From contig NZ_WIDQ01000007.1 in NCBI RefSeq assembly GCF_009495745.1, positions 186,001 to 250,000 of the forward strand: 64,000 bases of DNA, given 5' to 3'. The position numbers and the translations under genes are program-made. This DNA is from Niveispirillum sp. SYP-B3756 (GTDB lineage: Bacteria > Pseudomonadota > Alphaproteobacteria > Azospirillales > Azospirillaceae). The notes below the pieces were generated by a model. The model was not told the origin of the DNA, did no database searches, and was given only the letters and a program-made list of their open reading frames with translations. This document shows, in pieces, positions 17,281-26,963 of this stretch. Position 1 is the stretch's first letter. Each line of letters starts with the position of its first letter.

Positions 17281-18570
17281 TCAGCTTTCCAGCTTTTTCA
17301 GCATGGCTTGGGTAATCAATACCACACCCTGTTCGCTGCGATAGAAGCGGCGTGCATCCTCCTCCGCATTCTCCCCCACCACCAGGCCGGCGGGGATGAC
17401 GCAGCCGCGATCCACCACCACCTTGGTCAGTCGTACATTCCGGTTGATTTCCACCTCCGGCAGGATCACCGCGTCGTTCAGCTCGCAATAGGAATGGATG
17501 CGTACCTTGTTGAATAACAGGGAACGGCGGACGACGGAACCGGACAGGATGCAGCCGGCCGACACCATGCTGTCCACCGCCATGCCGCGCCGGTCATCAT
17601 CATCAAAGACGAATTTGGCCGGTGGCAATTGTTCCTGATAGGTGAAGATCGGCCAGCTGGGATCATAGATATCCAGCGACGGGGAGACGTGGCAGAGGTC
17701 CAGATTGGCTTCCCAATAAGCGTCCACCGTGCCGACATCGCGCCAATAGGCCTCCCCCGGCTGGGCGCGGTTGCGCACACAGCTTTCGCTGAAATGGTGG
17801 GCCATCACCTTGGCCTTGTCGATCAGATAGGGGATGATGTCCTTGCCGAAATCGCGCGAGGATGTCTGCTCACCGGCATCGCGTTCCAGATGCTCATAAA
17901 GGAATTCGGCGTTGAAGATATAGATACCCATGCTGGCCAGCGCCACGTCGGGCTTGCCGGGCATGGGCGGCGGGTCGGCCGGCTTTTCCAGGAAGCTGGT
18001 GATGCGGTTGCTCTCGTCAATCGCCATCACGCCAAAGCCGCTGGCCTGCGCGCGCGGCACCTCAATGCAGCCCACCGTCACATCCGCTCCGGTGCGGATA
18101 TGGCTGGCCAGCATGTTGGCGTAATCCATCTTGTAAATATGGTCGCCGGCCAGGATCAGCACCCATTCGGCCTCATGGCTGCGCAGGATGTCCAGATTCT
18201 GGAACACGGCGTCGGCCGTACCCTGATACCAGCTGGTTTCATCAATGCGCTGCTGCGCCGGCAGCAGATCGATGAATTCGCCGATTTCCCCGCGCAGGAA
18301 GTTCCAGCCGCGCTGCAGATGCCGCAGCAGGGAATGGGACTTGTATTGGGTCAGCACGGAAATGCGACGGAAGCCGGAATTGATGCAGTTGGACAGCGCG
18401 AAATCAATGATGCGGAACTTGCCGCCGAAATGCACCGCCGGCTTGGCCCGGCGATCGGTCAGCTGTTTCAACCGGCTGCCACGGCCGCCGGCCAGCACCA
18501 GGGCCAGCGCATTGCGTGGTGCCTGCCGCAGTTCCTGGTCGAGGCGTTGTTCTGTCTGATTATCGATCAT
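17281..18570 (-). CDS. glgC: Glucose-1-phosphate adenylyltransferase GlgC
   Basis: 429 aa from the ATG at 18568-18570, preceded by GGGGGAGAGGA; this length matches the family. It makes ADP-glucose from glucose-1-phosphate and ATP, the committed step of bacterial glycogen synthesis. The nucleotide-binding segment [12 protein letters not shown] (about residues 23-34) is followed by [19 protein letters not shown] and IYKMDY. The C-terminal beta-helix domain (from about 300) mediates tetramer and allosteric contacts. First gene of the glgC-map-glgA cluster; glgX lies about 44 kb away at the right end of the window. Confidence 0.96.
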   Translation of the reverse strand: MIDNQTEQRLDQELRQAPRNALALVLAGGRGSRLKQLTDRRAKPAVHFGGKFRIIDFALSNCINSGFRRISVLTQYKSHSLLRHLQRGWNFLRGEIGEFIDLLPAQQRIDETSWYQGTADAVFQNLDILRSHEAEWVLILAGDHIYKMDYANMLASHIRTGADVTVGCIEVPRAQASGFGVMAIDESNRITSFLEKPADPPPMPGKPDVALASMGIYIFNAEFLYEHLERDAGEQTSSRDFGKDIIPYLIDKAKVMAHHFSESCVRNRAQPGEAYWRDVGTVDAYWEANLDLCHVSPSLDIYDPSWPIFTYQEQLPPAKFVFDDDDRRGMAVDSMVSAGCILSGSVVRRSLLFNKVRIHSYCELNDAVILPEVEINRNVRLTKVVVDRGCVIPAGLVVGENAEEDARRFYRSEQGVVLITQAMLKKLES

Positions 18571-19085
18571 TTTTTGATCCTCTCCCCCCTGATACACGCC
18601 TCTCGTTACAAGCGCATGGTTCCGGCCCGCCGCATCTGCCCCATGGAAGGTTTGATGAGACGGAAACATGAACCGGAACGGATGCTGGCACAGATCGGTT
18701 CCGTCTTCCATGGTCGGTTGCATGGCTTCGGCAATATGTCATCCCCAGCGGGCATGGCTGGGCAATGATCTAAATCACCCTATTTTCTGCCCATAAATTA
18801 GGCAGTGATAATTGTTGGCGGTGAATCAATCGTCCAATCCGATGCCGATTGGGGACGGTTCGGCAGAAAACAAGGGGTTTCCGCCGCTTTTGTGACAAGA
18901 AAAATGGCCTATTTTTTGTGCAAATGGGAGCTTTTCAGGCGGTTCTCTGCTAGGCTGAGGCCGATTCATCCGGGGTAGTGCGCAAGGGATTCCGCCGCTT
19001 CCAGACACGGCACGGACTTTGAATAGAGTGCGGACGGCGTGTGCGGCGGCCGGTCGGCCCCGTGCCCACAAGAATGGGGAGCCAC
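18571..19085. other. Divergent intergenic region glgC/amtB
   Basis: About 515 bases holding the promoters of glgC (minus) and amtB (plus). It is moderately AT-rich around 18770-18930. Two small dyads are visible (CTGCC...GGCAG near 18788 and CCAATC...GATTGG near 18834). No open frame here looks like a gene. Confidence 0.6.
19008..19023 (+). promoter_or_regulatory. Weak sigma-54-like promoter upstream of amtB
   Basis: CGGCACG-4 bases-TTGAA resembles the sigma-54 consensus TGGCACG-N4-TTGCA and lies 63 bases before the amtB start. Nitrogen-controlled sigma-54/NtrC transcription is common for amtB. The match lacks the conserved T at the -26 position and the C of the -12 GC, so it is only a suggestion. 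Confidence 0.28.
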
Positions 19086-20375
19086 ATGAATCGTTTGAAT
19101 AAACTCCTTCTCGCGGCGTGCGTGGCGATGATGCCAGGCGTGGCCCTCGCTCAGGACGCGGCACCGACCCCGACCCTGGACAGCGGTAACACCGCTTGGA
19201 TGCTGACCTCCACGGCCTTGGTCCTGTTCATGACCATTCCGGGTCTGGCGCTGTTCTATGGCGGCATGGTGCGCAAGCCCAATGTCCTGGCGATGGTGAT
19301 GCAGTCCTTCGCCATCTGCTGCGTGATGTCCGTGCTTTGGGTCGTTGTTGGGTTCAGCCTGGCTTTTGGTACCGGCAATCTCTATATCGGCGACCTCAGC
19401 CGCGCCTTCCTGGCCGGTTTGGAAGTGGGCAGCCTGAGTGGCACCATTCCGGAATCGGTGTTCATCACCTTCCAGATGACGTTTGCCATCATCACCCCGG
19501 CCCTGTTCACCGGTGCCTTTGCCGACCGGATGAAGTTCTCGGCCCTGCTGGTTTTCGCCGTGCTGTGGTCGCTGATCGTTTACTCCCCGGTCACCCACTG
19601 GGTGTGGGGCGGTGGCTTCCTGATGGGTGACGGCGTGCTGGATTATGCCGGCGGTACCGTCGTGCATATCAATGCCGGTATTGCTGGCTTGGTCGCCTGT
19701 ATCGTGCTGGGCAAGCGCAAGGGCTATGGCACCTCTGACATGAAGCCGCACAATCTGGTGCTGTCGCTGATTGGCGCTTCCATGCTGTGGGTTGGCTGGT
19801 TCGGCTTCAATGCCGGTTCCGCCGTGGCCGCTGATGGTCGTGCGGGTATGGCCATGCTGGTGACCCAAGTTGCCGCCGCCACCGCCGCCCTGGCCTGGAT
19901 GTTTGTGGAATGGGGTGTGAAGGGCAAGCCCTCCATCCTGGGCATCATCTCCGGTGCTGTTGCCGGTCTGGTTGCCATCACGCCCGCCGCCGGCTTCGTC
20001 GGTGTTGACGGCGCCCTGGGTATCGGCCTGGCCGCCGGCGTCCTCTGCTACTTCGCTTCCACTACCTTGAAGCACGCGCTGAAATATGATGACAGCCTGG
20101 ATGTCTGGGGTGTGCATGGCGTGGGTGGTATCGTCGGCGCGGTGCTGACCGGTGTATTCGCCAAAGCCGCCATCGGTGGCACTGCCGGTGCCCTGGAAGG
20201 CAATATCGGTCAGGTCTGGACCCAGATTTACAGCGTCCTGATCACCCTGGTTTGGTCTGGTGTCGCCTCCGCCGTCATCCTGTACGCCATCAAGTTCACC
20301 ATCGGTCTGCGGGTGGACGAAGATGCCGAGCGTGACGGTCTGGATATCGCCCTGCATGGCGAATCCATCCAGTAA
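19086..20375 (+). CDS. amtB: Ammonium transporter AmtB
   Basis: 429 aa from the ATG at 19086 with GGGGAG upstream. A cleavable signal peptide (residues 1-23, ending ALAQ) precedes about 11 hydrophobic helices. Amt/Mep motifs are visible, including LFYGGMVRKPNVL, FTGAFADRMKF, and the pore histidine regions VVHINAG and WGVHGVGG. It conducts ammonium across the inner membrane and is normally gated by a PII protein. No glnK lies beside it, so it is a single-gene unit ending at the terminator at 20408. Confidence 0.97.
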   Translation: MNRLNKLLLAACVAMMPGVALAQDAAPTPTLDSGNTAWMLTSTALVLFMTIPGLALFYGGMVRKPNVLAMVMQSFAICCVMSVLWVVVGFSLAFGTGNLYIGDLSRAFLAGLEVGSLSGTIPESVFITFQMTFAIITPALFTGAFADRMKFSALLVFAVLWSLIVYSPVTHWVWGGGFLMGDGVLDYAGGTVVHINAGIAGLVACIVLGKRKGYGTSDMKPHNLVLSLIGASMLWVGWFGFNAGSAVAADGRAGMAMLVTQVAAATAALAWMFVEWGVKGKPSILGIISGAVAGLVAITPAAGFVGVDGALGIGLAAGVLCYFASTTLKHALKYDDSLDVWGVHGVGGIVGAVLTGVFAKAAIGGTAGALEGNIGQVWTQIYSVLITLVWSGVASAVILYAIKFTIGLRVDEDAERDGLDIALHGESIQ

Positions 20376-20407
20376 GTAAGGCCGGTCCTTAATACGGGCT
20401 GCGTTTG

Positions 20408-20447
20408 ACCGCCGCACCGGGCAACCGGTGCGGCGGTTGTCTTTTTT
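20408..20447 (+). terminator. Rho-independent terminator of amtB
   Basis: Perfect 13-bp stem ACCGCCGCACCGG / CCGGTGCGGCGGT with GCAA loop (20408-20437), then TGTCTTTTTT. The T-run overlaps the stop codon of the convergent oxidoreductase gene. Confidence 0.93.
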
Positions 20448-21420
20448 AGCCCACCGTCATCACCACCTTGCCGGTTGATTGCCGGCCCGATAACAGGGCA
20501 AAGGCCGTTTCATACTGTTCCAGCGGCAGCAGGTGGCTGACATGCGGGTGCAGCTTTCCCTCCGCCCACATTGCCAGCAGATCGCGCAGGCTGTCGGTCA
20601 GGGTGGTGCGGTCATGATGGCGATAGGCACCCCAGAACAGGCCCAGCACGGCGCAGTTCTTCACCAGCAGGATATTGGTGGGCACCTGGGGAATGCGCCC
20701 GGACGCATAACCGATGGTGACGATGCGACCGCCCCAGCCCAGGCAGCGCAGGGCGGCGTCAAACAGATCGCCGCCCACCGGGTCATAAACGACATCCACG
20801 CCCTTGGGCGCCAACTCCTTGATCCGCGCGCGCAGATCATCGGTGGCGTAATTCACCAGCTCGTCGGCACCATGCGCCTTGGCCAGGGCCAGTTTTTCGT
20901 CCGATGAGGCAGCGGCGATCACCCGTGCGCCCAATGCCTTGCCGATTTCCACCGCCGTCAGCCCCACGCCGCCGGCTGCTCCCAGCACCAGCAGGGTTTC
21001 CCCCGCTTTCAGCCTGGCCCGCACCGTCAGCGCCAGATGCGAGGTGCCATAGGCGACGGGGAAGGCGGCAGCACTGGGAAAATCCATACCCTCGGGCAAG
21101 GGCAGGGTGAGGCTGGCATCGGCCACCGTGTCGCTGCGAAAGGCCCCGTGGGCGGCCAGCGCCATGACCCGCTGGCCGGGCAGCAGATGGGTCACATCGG
21201 CCGCCACCTCCACCACCTCACCGGCGCATTCCAGGCCGGGGGTGAAGGGGAAGGGCGGCTTTTCCTGGTACTTCCCCTCGATCATCAGCGTGTCGGCGAA
21301 GTTCATCGCCGCCGCATGAACGGCGATCCGCACCTGCCCCGGCCCCAGGGGCAGCGGGGCAACCGGCTCAATGGCCAGCCGCGAGGGCGGCCCAAATTCC
21401 TTGCACAACAGCGCGCGCAT
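20446..21420 (-). CDS. NAD(P)H:quinone oxidoreductase, zinc-independent MDR family
   Basis: 324 aa medium-chain dehydrogenase/reductase. The cofactor-binding motif VLGAAGGVGLTAVEIGKALG (about residues 144-163) and PGLECAGEV with the NFADTLMIEGKYQ segment match QOR/zeta-crystallin-type enzymes. The zinc ligands of alcohol dehydrogenases are absent. It probably reduces quinones or enoyl-type substrates with NADPH. It stands alone, convergent with amtB. The exact substrate is unknown. Confidence 0.88.
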   Translation of the reverse strand: MRALLCKEFGPPSRLAIEPVAPLPLGPGQVRIAVHAAAMNFADTLMIEGKYQEKPPFPFTPGLECAGEVVEVAADVTHLLPGQRVMALAAHGAFRSDTVADASLTLPLPEGMDFPSAAAFPVAYGTSHLALTVRARLKAGETLLVLGAAGGVGLTAVEIGKALGARVIAAASSDEKLALAKAHGADELVNYATDDLRARIKELAPKGVDVVYDPVGGDLFDAALRCLGWGGRIVTIGYASGRIPQVPTNILLVKNCAVLGLFWGAYRHHDRTTLTDSLRDLLAMWAEGKLHPHVSHLLPLEQYETAFALLSGRQSTGKVVMTVG

Positions 21421-21501
21421 CCGTTTCCTCTCCCATGCTTATATTTAAACACATGTTTGAGGGTGCGGCGGATATATCGACCCGTCAAGGGAAGGTTGTT
21501 T

Positions 21502-21714
21502 TCAGCGCTTGATGCCCTCATCCGTTAGTACCACCACCGGGTAACCGCGATATTCCGCCGGTGCGCCATGGTCGGGGCCGGCCACCCGCAGATAGATGCG
21601 GCCTTCGCCCATGCCGGTGCCCACCACAGGTTTGCCGGCATCGGTCAGTTCCTTGAACAGGCTGCGGGCGGCCTCGGCCACCGGGTGCTTTTCCGTGTTG
21701 GTCGCGTCACTCAT
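21502..21714 (-). CDS. Small protein, unknown function
   Basis: 70 aa from the ATG at 21712-21714. Residues 13-34 (EAARSLFKELTDAGKPVVGTGM) form a helix and strand, followed by IYLRVAGPDHGAPAEYRGYPVVVLTDEGI, which suggests a small alpha/beta domain. No signal peptide, cysteine or known motif. Longer upstream starts would enter non-coding DNA. It lies 82 bases before the oxidoreductase gene on the same strand. Function unknown. Confidence 0.62.
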   Translation of the reverse strand: MSDATNTEKHPVAEAARSLFKELTDAGKPVVGTGMGEGRIYLRVAGPDHGAPAEYRGYPVVVLTDEGIKR

Positions 21715-22179
21715 GCTCTGATCACCTTTGTCGGTTCCTGCGGCCCAATCTGCGCTGGAAAGCCCCCTCTGGTCCAGCCTTCGCCGTTGCAGCAACCAGC
21801 AGGACGCGGGGCCGGTTCCACATGGGCGCATAGCGGGCAGGTCGAAGGTAGTAGATGTTTTTCGGCAACAAAATTACCTATGACACCGGTGGAACAGTGA
21901 AATTTGGCGTAATTCCTTGTTTTTTGATCGGGCTTTCTGTCCACGGTGACACTTGCCTGCTGGTGCAACCCTTTTTGGTATGGGCATTTTGGCCCTGCCA
22001 TTCTGCCAATGTGAAACTGCGTGGGCATCCCGCGAAGCTTCACAAAGATTACCGGATCAGGCATCGTGCCGATGCAAAATAAATCCGGCCGGGACCGATC
22101 ATGTCGCAGGCGGGCCAACCGCCTCCGGGGTTCCGGCCAAGCCGGGCGTCACTGAAGCCAGAGGGGGAATCGGATCGCA
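21715..22179. other. Divergent intergenic region upstream of pntAA
   Basis: About 465 bases with a locally AT-rich part (21850-21940). The pnt operon promoter must lie here, but I could not fix a -35/-10 pair. AGAGGGGGAA before the pntAA ATG is a good ribosome site. I see no gene or riboswitch-like structure. Confidence 0.55.
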
Positions 22180-23337
22180 ATGAAGATCGCCATACCGAAG
22201 GAACGCCGTGCGCATGAATTGCGCGTTGCGGCCACGCCGGAAACGGTGCGCAAATATATCGGGCTGGGGTTTGAGGTGGTGGTGGAAACCGGCGCCGGCC
22301 TTGGCTCCGCCATCACGGATGACGCTTTTGCTCTGGCTGGTGCCAAGATCGTCCCGGACGTCGCCGCCACCCTGACCGGTGCTGATATCGTGCTGAAGGT
22401 GCAGCGCCCCCTGACCGCCGGTGAGGGTGAGGTGGATGAGCTGGCGCTGCTGAAGCCCGGTGCCATCCTGATTGCCGGCCTGTCCCCCTATGGCGCGCCG
22501 GAATCGGTGACCGCCTATGCCAATGCCAAGGTCGATGCTTTCGCCATGGAATTCATGCCGCGCATCACCCGCGCGCAGAGCATGGATATCCTGTCGTCGC
22601 AGTCCAACCTGGCCGGTTACCGCGCGGTGATTGAGGCGGCGAACGAGTTCGGTCGCGCCTTCCCGATGATGATGACCGCCGCCGGCACTGTGCCGCCGGC
22701 CCGTGCCCTGGTGATGGGGGCCGGCGTGGCCGGCTTGCAGGCCATCGCCACGGCCAAGCGTCTGGGTGCCGTGGTGTCGGCCACCGACGTGCGTCCGGCC
22801 ACCAAGGAACAGGTGGAAAGCCTGGGCGGCACCTTCGTTGCCGTGATGGATGAGGAATTCCAGCAGGCGCAGACCGCCGGCGGCTATGCCAAGGAAATGT
22901 CCCCGGAATATAAGGCCAAGCAGGCGGCCCTGATCGCGGAGACGATCAAGAAGCAGGATATCGTCATCACCACAGCCCTGATTCCCGGCCGTAAGGCCCC
23001 GGTGCTGGTGACCGACGAGATGCTGAAGACCATGAAGCAGGGGGCGATCCTGGTGGATCTGGCCTGCGAGCAGGGTGGCAATGTCGAAGGTTCCGTCGCC
23101 GGTGAGGTGGTGGAGAAATATGGCGTGAAGATTGTCGGCCGCATCAATATGCCCGGCCGCATCGCCGTGGATGCCTCGGCGCTTTACGCCAAGAACCTGC
23201 TGAATTTCATCACCCCCTTCGTCGATAAGGAGACGAAGACCCTGAAGCTGAACTGGGAGGATGAGGTGGTGAAGGGCACGGGCCTGACCCGTGACGGCAC
23301 CATCGTCCATTCCGCCTTCAAGCCGGCCGCCGCCTGA
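22180..23337 (+). CDS. pntAA: Proton-translocating NAD(P) transhydrogenase subunit alpha part 1 (PntAA)
   Basis: 385 aa, domain I of the energy-linked transhydrogenase, the soluble NAD(H)-binding subunit. It starts [21 protein letters not shown], diagnostic of the AlaDH/PNT family, and has the dinucleotide motif [20 protein letters not shown] (about residues 177-196). Separate pntAA, pntAB and pntB genes are the Rhodospirillum-type arrangement; enterobacteria fuse the first two. The complex uses the proton gradient to reduce NADP with NADH. First gene of a three-gene operon. Confidence 0.96.
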   Translation: MKIAIPKERRAHELRVAATPETVRKYIGLGFEVVVETGAGLGSAITDDAFALAGAKIVPDVAATLTGADIVLKVQRPLTAGEGEVDELALLKPGAILIAGLSPYGAPESVTAYANAKVDAFAMEFMPRITRAQSMDILSSQSNLAGYRAVIEAANEFGRAFPMMMTAAGTVPPARALVMGAGVAGLQAIATAKRLGAVVSATDVRPATKEQVESLGGTFVAVMDEEFQQAQTAGGYAKEMSPEYKAKQAALIAETIKKQDIVITTALIPGRKAPVLVTDEMLKTMKQGAILVDLACEQGGNVEGSVAGEVVEKYGVKIVGRINMPGRIAVDASALYAKNLLNFITPFVDKETKTLKLNWEDEVVKGTGLTRDGTIVHSAFKPAAA

Positions 23338-23351
23338 TCGGGAGGGATAAT

Positions 23352-23786
23352 ATGGATCCGCAACAGCACGCCCAGAACGCGGCGGAACTGGCCAACCAGG
23401 CCAAGGCCCTGGCCGATAACGCCGCTGAGCTGGCCAATCAGGCCGCCTCCGTGGCCACCCATGCCGCCATGGCCGCCGGCCCGCCCTTCATCGTCACCGG
23501 GCTCACCATTTTCGTACTGGCCTGTTTCGTGGGCTATTACGTGGTGTGGCGGGTGACGCCGGCCCTGCATTCGCCGCTGATGGCCGTCACCAATGCCGTT
23601 TCCTCCGTCATCATTGTCGGCGCGCTCATCGCCACCGGGTCTGCGATCTCCGGCTGGTCGATGCTCTTCGGGTTCCTGGCCACCATCCTGGCTGCCGTGA
23701 ATATTTTCGGCGGCTTCCTGGTCACCCAGCGGATGCTGGCCATGTACAAGAAAAAGACGCCGGCTGCCGGCGGCAACGCCAAGTAA
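23352..23786 (+). CDS. pntAB: NAD(P) transhydrogenase subunit alpha part 2 (PntAB)
   Basis: 144 aa inner-membrane subunit (part of domain II). A helical, Ala-rich N-terminus (1-45) is followed by four hydrophobic segments (about residues 52-70, 76-95, 100-118 and 115-130). GGAGGGATAATATG gives the start, 14 bases after pntAA. The long Ala/Asn/Gln-rich leader ([19 protein letters not shown]) contains a near-direct repeat and is longer than in typical PntAB. It should assemble with PntB to form the proton channel. Confidence 0.93.
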   Translation: MDPQQHAQNAAELANQAKALADNAAELANQAASVATHAAMAAGPPFIVTGLTIFVLACFVGYYVVWRVTPALHSPLMAVTNAVSSVIIVGALIATGSAISGWSMLFGFLATILAAVNIFGGFLVTQRMLAMYKKKTPAAGGNAK

Positions 23787-23798
23787 GGAGGGCGATTC

Positions 23799-25214
23799 AT
23801 GGTTATCGTTGCTTCGCTCGCCTATCTGGCGGCGGCGGTCTGTTTCATCATGGCGCTGCGCGGGCTGTCCAGCCCGGCCACGGCGCAATCCGGCAACCGG
23901 TTCGGCATGGTCGGCATGGCCATTGCCATCGTCACCACCCTGGTGGTCACCCCTGATATTGGCGGGCTGGCTTGGCTGCTGATCGTGGCCGGTTTGGCCA
24001 TCGGCGGCGGCATTGGCTATATCATCGCCAAGCGCATCCAGATGACGGAGCTGCCGCAGCTTGTGGCGGCCTTCCACTCCCTGGTCGGTCTGGCCGCCGT
24101 GTTCGTGGCTGCCGCCGCCTTCTTCTCGCCGGAGAGCTTCAATATCGGGGAGCCGGGCGACATTCATGTCGGCTCCCTGATTGAAATGAGCCTGGGGGTG
24201 GCCATCGGTGCCATTACCTTTACCGGCTCCCTGGTGGCGTTCGCCAAGCTGCAGGGGCTGGTCTCGGGCAAGCCGTTGCAGTTCAGCGGTCAGCATATGC
24301 TGAATGCCGGTCTGGGCATTGCCACCCTGCTGCTGATCATTCTGCTCTGCATCACGCAGAGCCCGGTGATCTTCTGGCTGATCGTTGCCGTGGCGCTGGC
24401 GCTGGGCCTGCTGCTGATCCTGCCGATCGGCGGGGCGGACATGCCGGTGGTCGTTTCCATGCTGAACAGCTATTCCGGCTGGGCGGCGGCGGGTATCGGC
24501 TTCACGCTGCAGAACCCGCTGCTGATCATCACCGGATCGCTGGTCGGTGCCTCGGGTGCCATCCTGTCCTACATCATGTGCAAGGGCATGAACCGGTCCA
24601 TCTTCAACGTCATCCTGGGTGGCTTTGGCGGCGATGCCGCTGCGGCCGGCCCGGCGGGCGGTGCGGCGGTGGATCGTTCCTTCAAGGCCGGTTCGGCGGA
24701 TGATGCGGCCTTCATCATGAAGAACGCTGCCAAGGTCATCATCGTGCCGGGTTACGGCATGGCGGTGGCCCAGGCCCAGCACGCGCTGCGTGAAATGGGT
24801 GATCTGCTGAAGAAGGAAGGGGTGGAGGTGAAGTACGCCATCCATCCCGTGGCCGGCCGTATGCCCGGCCATATGAATGTGCTGCTGGCCGAAGCCAATG
24901 TGCCCTATGACGAGGTGTTCGAACTGGACGAGATCAACCGTGATTTCGGTCAGGCGGACGTGGCCTATGTCATTGGTGCCAATGACGTGACCAACCCGGC
25001 GGCCAAGACCGACACGTCCAGCCCCATCTATGGGATGCCCATCCTGGATGTGGAAAAGGCCAAGACGGTGCTGTTCATCAAGCGGTCGATGGGGGCCGGT
25101 TATGCCGGCGTGGAGAACGAGCTGTTCTTCCGCCCCAACACCATGATGCTGCTGGGCGACGCCAAGAAGATGACGGAAGAAATCGTCAAGGCGCTGTCAG
25201 GCGGCGGGCATTGA
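23799..25214 (+). CDS. pntB: NAD(P) transhydrogenase subunit beta (PntB)
   Basis: 471 aa. About nine hydrophobic helices (residues 1-265) form the rest of the membrane domain. The C-terminal soluble domain III (about 295-471) binds NADP(H), with IVPGYGMAVAQAQHALREM and the conserved VIGANDVTNPAA and GMPILDVEKA segments. AAGGAGGGCGATTCATG provides the start, 12 bases after pntAB. The operon ends at the hairpin at 25225. Confidence 0.97.
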   Translation: MVIVASLAYLAAAVCFIMALRGLSSPATAQSGNRFGMVGMAIAIVTTLVVTPDIGGLAWLLIVAGLAIGGGIGYIIAKRIQMTELPQLVAAFHSLVGLAAVFVAAAAFFSPESFNIGEPGDIHVGSLIEMSLGVAIGAITFTGSLVAFAKLQGLVSGKPLQFSGQHMLNAGLGIATLLLIILLCITQSPVIFWLIVAVALALGLLLILPIGGADMPVVVSMLNSYSGWAAAGIGFTLQNPLLIITGSLVGASGAILSYIMCKGMNRSIFNVILGGFGGDAAAAGPAGGAAVDRSFKAGSADDAAFIMKNAAKVIIVPGYGMAVAQAQHALREMGDLLKKEGVEVKYAIHPVAGRMPGHMNVLLAEANVPYDEVFELDEINRDFGQADVAYVIGANDVTNPAAKTDTSSPIYGMPILDVEKAKTVLFIKRSMGAGYAGVENELFFRPNTMMLLGDAKKMTEEIVKALSGGGH

Positions 25215-25224
25215 TCTGTGACGG

Positions 25225-25255
25225 GGGCCGGTCGATTGACCGGCCCTTTTTGTTT
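25225..25255 (+). terminator. Rho-independent terminator of the pnt operon
   Basis: GGGCCGGTC / GACCGGCCC stem (25225-25233 and 25238-25246), GATT loop, then TTTTTGTTT. It lies 11 bases after the pntB stop and just before the next small gene. Confidence 0.92.
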
Positions 25256-25273
25256 GATACAGAGGCTCTGATC

Positions 25274-25480
25274 ATGGGCGTGAATGCCCGTAACTCCGAT
25301 GCGCCGACCCCTTTGATGGTGCGGCTTACCCTCTCCCGCGAGGTGCTGGAAGAGGAGATGCGTGCGCGTGTCCGTCGGGGGGAGATGTCGTTGGAGACCT
25401 ATTTGACCGACGTGAAGGGCTACAGGCCCGAACATATCGGGCCGCAATTGCCGCAATTCCATAAGGCCATCTTCGGCTGA
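25274..25480 (+). CDS. Small protein, unknown function
   Basis: 68 aa from the ATG at 25274 with AGAGG upstream. The middle part (RLTLSREVLEEEMRARVRRGEMSLETYL) is a charged helix pair; no known domain, cysteine or signal peptide is visible. It follows the pnt terminator, so it needs its own promoter or read-through. It ends 3 bases before the convergent pseudouridine synthase stop. Function unknown. Confidence 0.55.
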   Translation: MGVNARNSDAPTPLMVRLTLSREVLEEEMRARVRRGEMSLETYLTDVKGYRPEHIGPQLPQFHKAIFG

Positions 25481-25483
25481 TTT

Positions 25484-26038
25484 TTATCGGGACTGGGGTG
25501 GTGCCACCCGCCATTCCCCCGGTGCCAGCCCATCCAGCCGCCAGTCGCCGATACCGATGCGGATCAGGCGCAGGGTGGGGAAGCCCACGGCGGCGGTCAT
25601 CCGGCGGACCTGTCGGTTGCGCCCTTCGCGCAGCACGATTTCAACCCAACTGGTGGGGATGGATTTGCGGAATCGCACCGGCGGGTCGCGCGGCCACAGC
25701 CAGTCGGGCTCCGGCACGGCGCGGGCCTCGGCCGGCAGGGTGGGGCCGTCCTTCAGGTCCAGCCCGCCGCGCAATTGCGCCAAAGCCTCTTCCGTCACCG
25801 CGCCATCCACCTGCACCAGATAGGTTTTCGGCCATTTATGGCGCGGCTGGCTGACGCGGGCGATCAGCGCGCCATCATCGGTCAGCGCCACCAGCCCTTC
25901 GCTGTCGCGGTCCAGCCGCCCGGCGGGATAGATGCCGGGCTCCTTGATGAATTCTGCCAGCGTTTTGTGACCGGTTCCCTCATCGGTGAACTGGCACATC
26001 ACATCATAGGGCTTGTTGAGCAGGACAACGCGTCCCAT
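25484..26038 (-). CDS. rRNA pseudouridine synthase (RsuA/RluE family)
   Basis: 184 aa. It begins [15 protein letters not shown] and has the active-site segment [13 protein letters not shown] with catalytic D43, then KTYLVQVDG and the [11 protein letters not shown] motif. The lack of an N-terminal S4 domain and the short length match RluE-type enzymes, which isomerise a single 23S uridine (U2457 in E. coli). The specific target is inferred from the architecture. The start at 26036-26038 is the only ATG before the conserved domain. Confidence 0.88.
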   Translation of the reverse strand: MGRVVLLNKPYDVMCQFTDEGTGHKTLAEFIKEPGIYPAGRLDRDSEGLVALTDDGALIARVSQPRHKWPKTYLVQVDGAVTEEALAQLRGGLDLKDGPTLPAEARAVPEPDWLWPRDPPVRFRKSIPTSWVEIVLREGRNRQVRRMTAAVGFPTLRLIRIGIGDWRLDGLAPGEWRVAPPQSR

Positions 26039-26152
26039 CTGCCAGTTTCCTGAATAGCCACAAAGTTGCCGGGGAGAACCCCAGCGCGTGTGATAGTGGG
26101 AGCTGGCGGCCCCCGACGCCACCTTAATCTTGTTCACCGGACGAAGAGGTTG

Positions 26153-26914
26153 ATGATGAATGCCGATGTGAAGCGGATGGGTCTGGAACCGGGCCGCCGG
26201 GAAATGATGCTGGCCGGTGCCGCCGGTTTGGCGCTGGCCGCCGCCGGCGGGGCGATGCCGCGTGTGGCCTTTGCCCAGGCCACGGGCGGCCCCGTCTCCC
26301 TGCCGCCCTTGCCCTATGCGCCGGAAGCGCTGGAACCGCATATTGATGCGCAAACCATGTCGCTGCACCATGACAAGCACCATCAGGCCTATGTCACCAA
26401 CCTGAACAAGGCCCTGTCGGAGCATAGCCAACTGGCCAGCCTGACCCTGCCGGAACTGCTGCGCCGCCTGCCGGAGGTGCCCGAAGGGGTGCGCAGCGCC
26501 ATCCGCAACAATGGCGGTGGCCATGCCAACCATGCCATGTTCTGGTCCATCATGGGCCCCAAGGCCGGCGGTGCGCCCACGGGTGCCGTGGCCGAGGCCA
26601 TCACCCGCGATCTGGGCGGGTTTGAGGATTTCAAAAAGACGTTCAACGCGGCCGGTACCAAGCAGTTCGGCTCCGGCTGGGTGTTCGTCACCGCCGACAA
26701 AGCCGGCAAGCTGGAGATCGTCGCCCGCCCCAACCAGGATACGCCGGTGATGGACGGCAAGGCGGTGCTGATGGGCAATGACGTGTGGGAACACGCCTAT
26801 TACCTGAAATACCAGAACCGCCGGGCGGATTACCTGGCGGCCTGGTGGAATGTGGTGAACTGGCAGGCGGTGAATGACCGCTATGCCGCCATCCGCCGTG
26901 GGGAGTTGATTTGA
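26153..26914 (+). CDS. Exported Fe/Mn superoxide dismutase with Tat-like signal
   Basis: 253 aa. The N-terminus has [20 protein letters not shown] and an ARVAFAQ-type cleavage site, a twin-arginine-like export signal, so folded metal-loaded enzyme is probably sent to the periplasm. The mature part is a full [29 protein letters not shown] (first metal His), [10 protein letters not shown] (second), and [19 protein letters not shown] with the Asp and His ligands. Whether Fe or Mn is used is not clear. ATGs at 26153 and 26156 are both possible, with AGAGG upstream. Divergent from the pseudouridine synthase gene. Confidence 0.92.
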   Translation: MMNADVKRMGLEPGRREMMLAGAAGLALAAAGGAMPRVAFAQATGGPVSLPPLPYAPEALEPHIDAQTMSLHHDKHHQAYVTNLNKALSEHSQLASLTLPELLRRLPEVPEGVRSAIRNNGGGHANHAMFWSIMGPKAGGAPTGAVAEAITRDLGGFEDFKKTFNAAGTKQFGSGWVFVTADKAGKLEIVARPNQDTPVMDGKAVLMGNDVWEHAYYLKYQNRRADYLAAWWNVVNWQAVNDRYAAIRRGELI

Positions 26915-26963
26915 GGGAAAAGGGCGGGCGGCTTCCGCTCAAGGCCAGCCGCCCGCCCGATCA

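Noticed and set aside
18966-20417. 483-codon minus-strand frame opposite amtB
   Set aside because: Antisense of a clear transporter gene; composition is artefactual and it would run into the amtB terminator.
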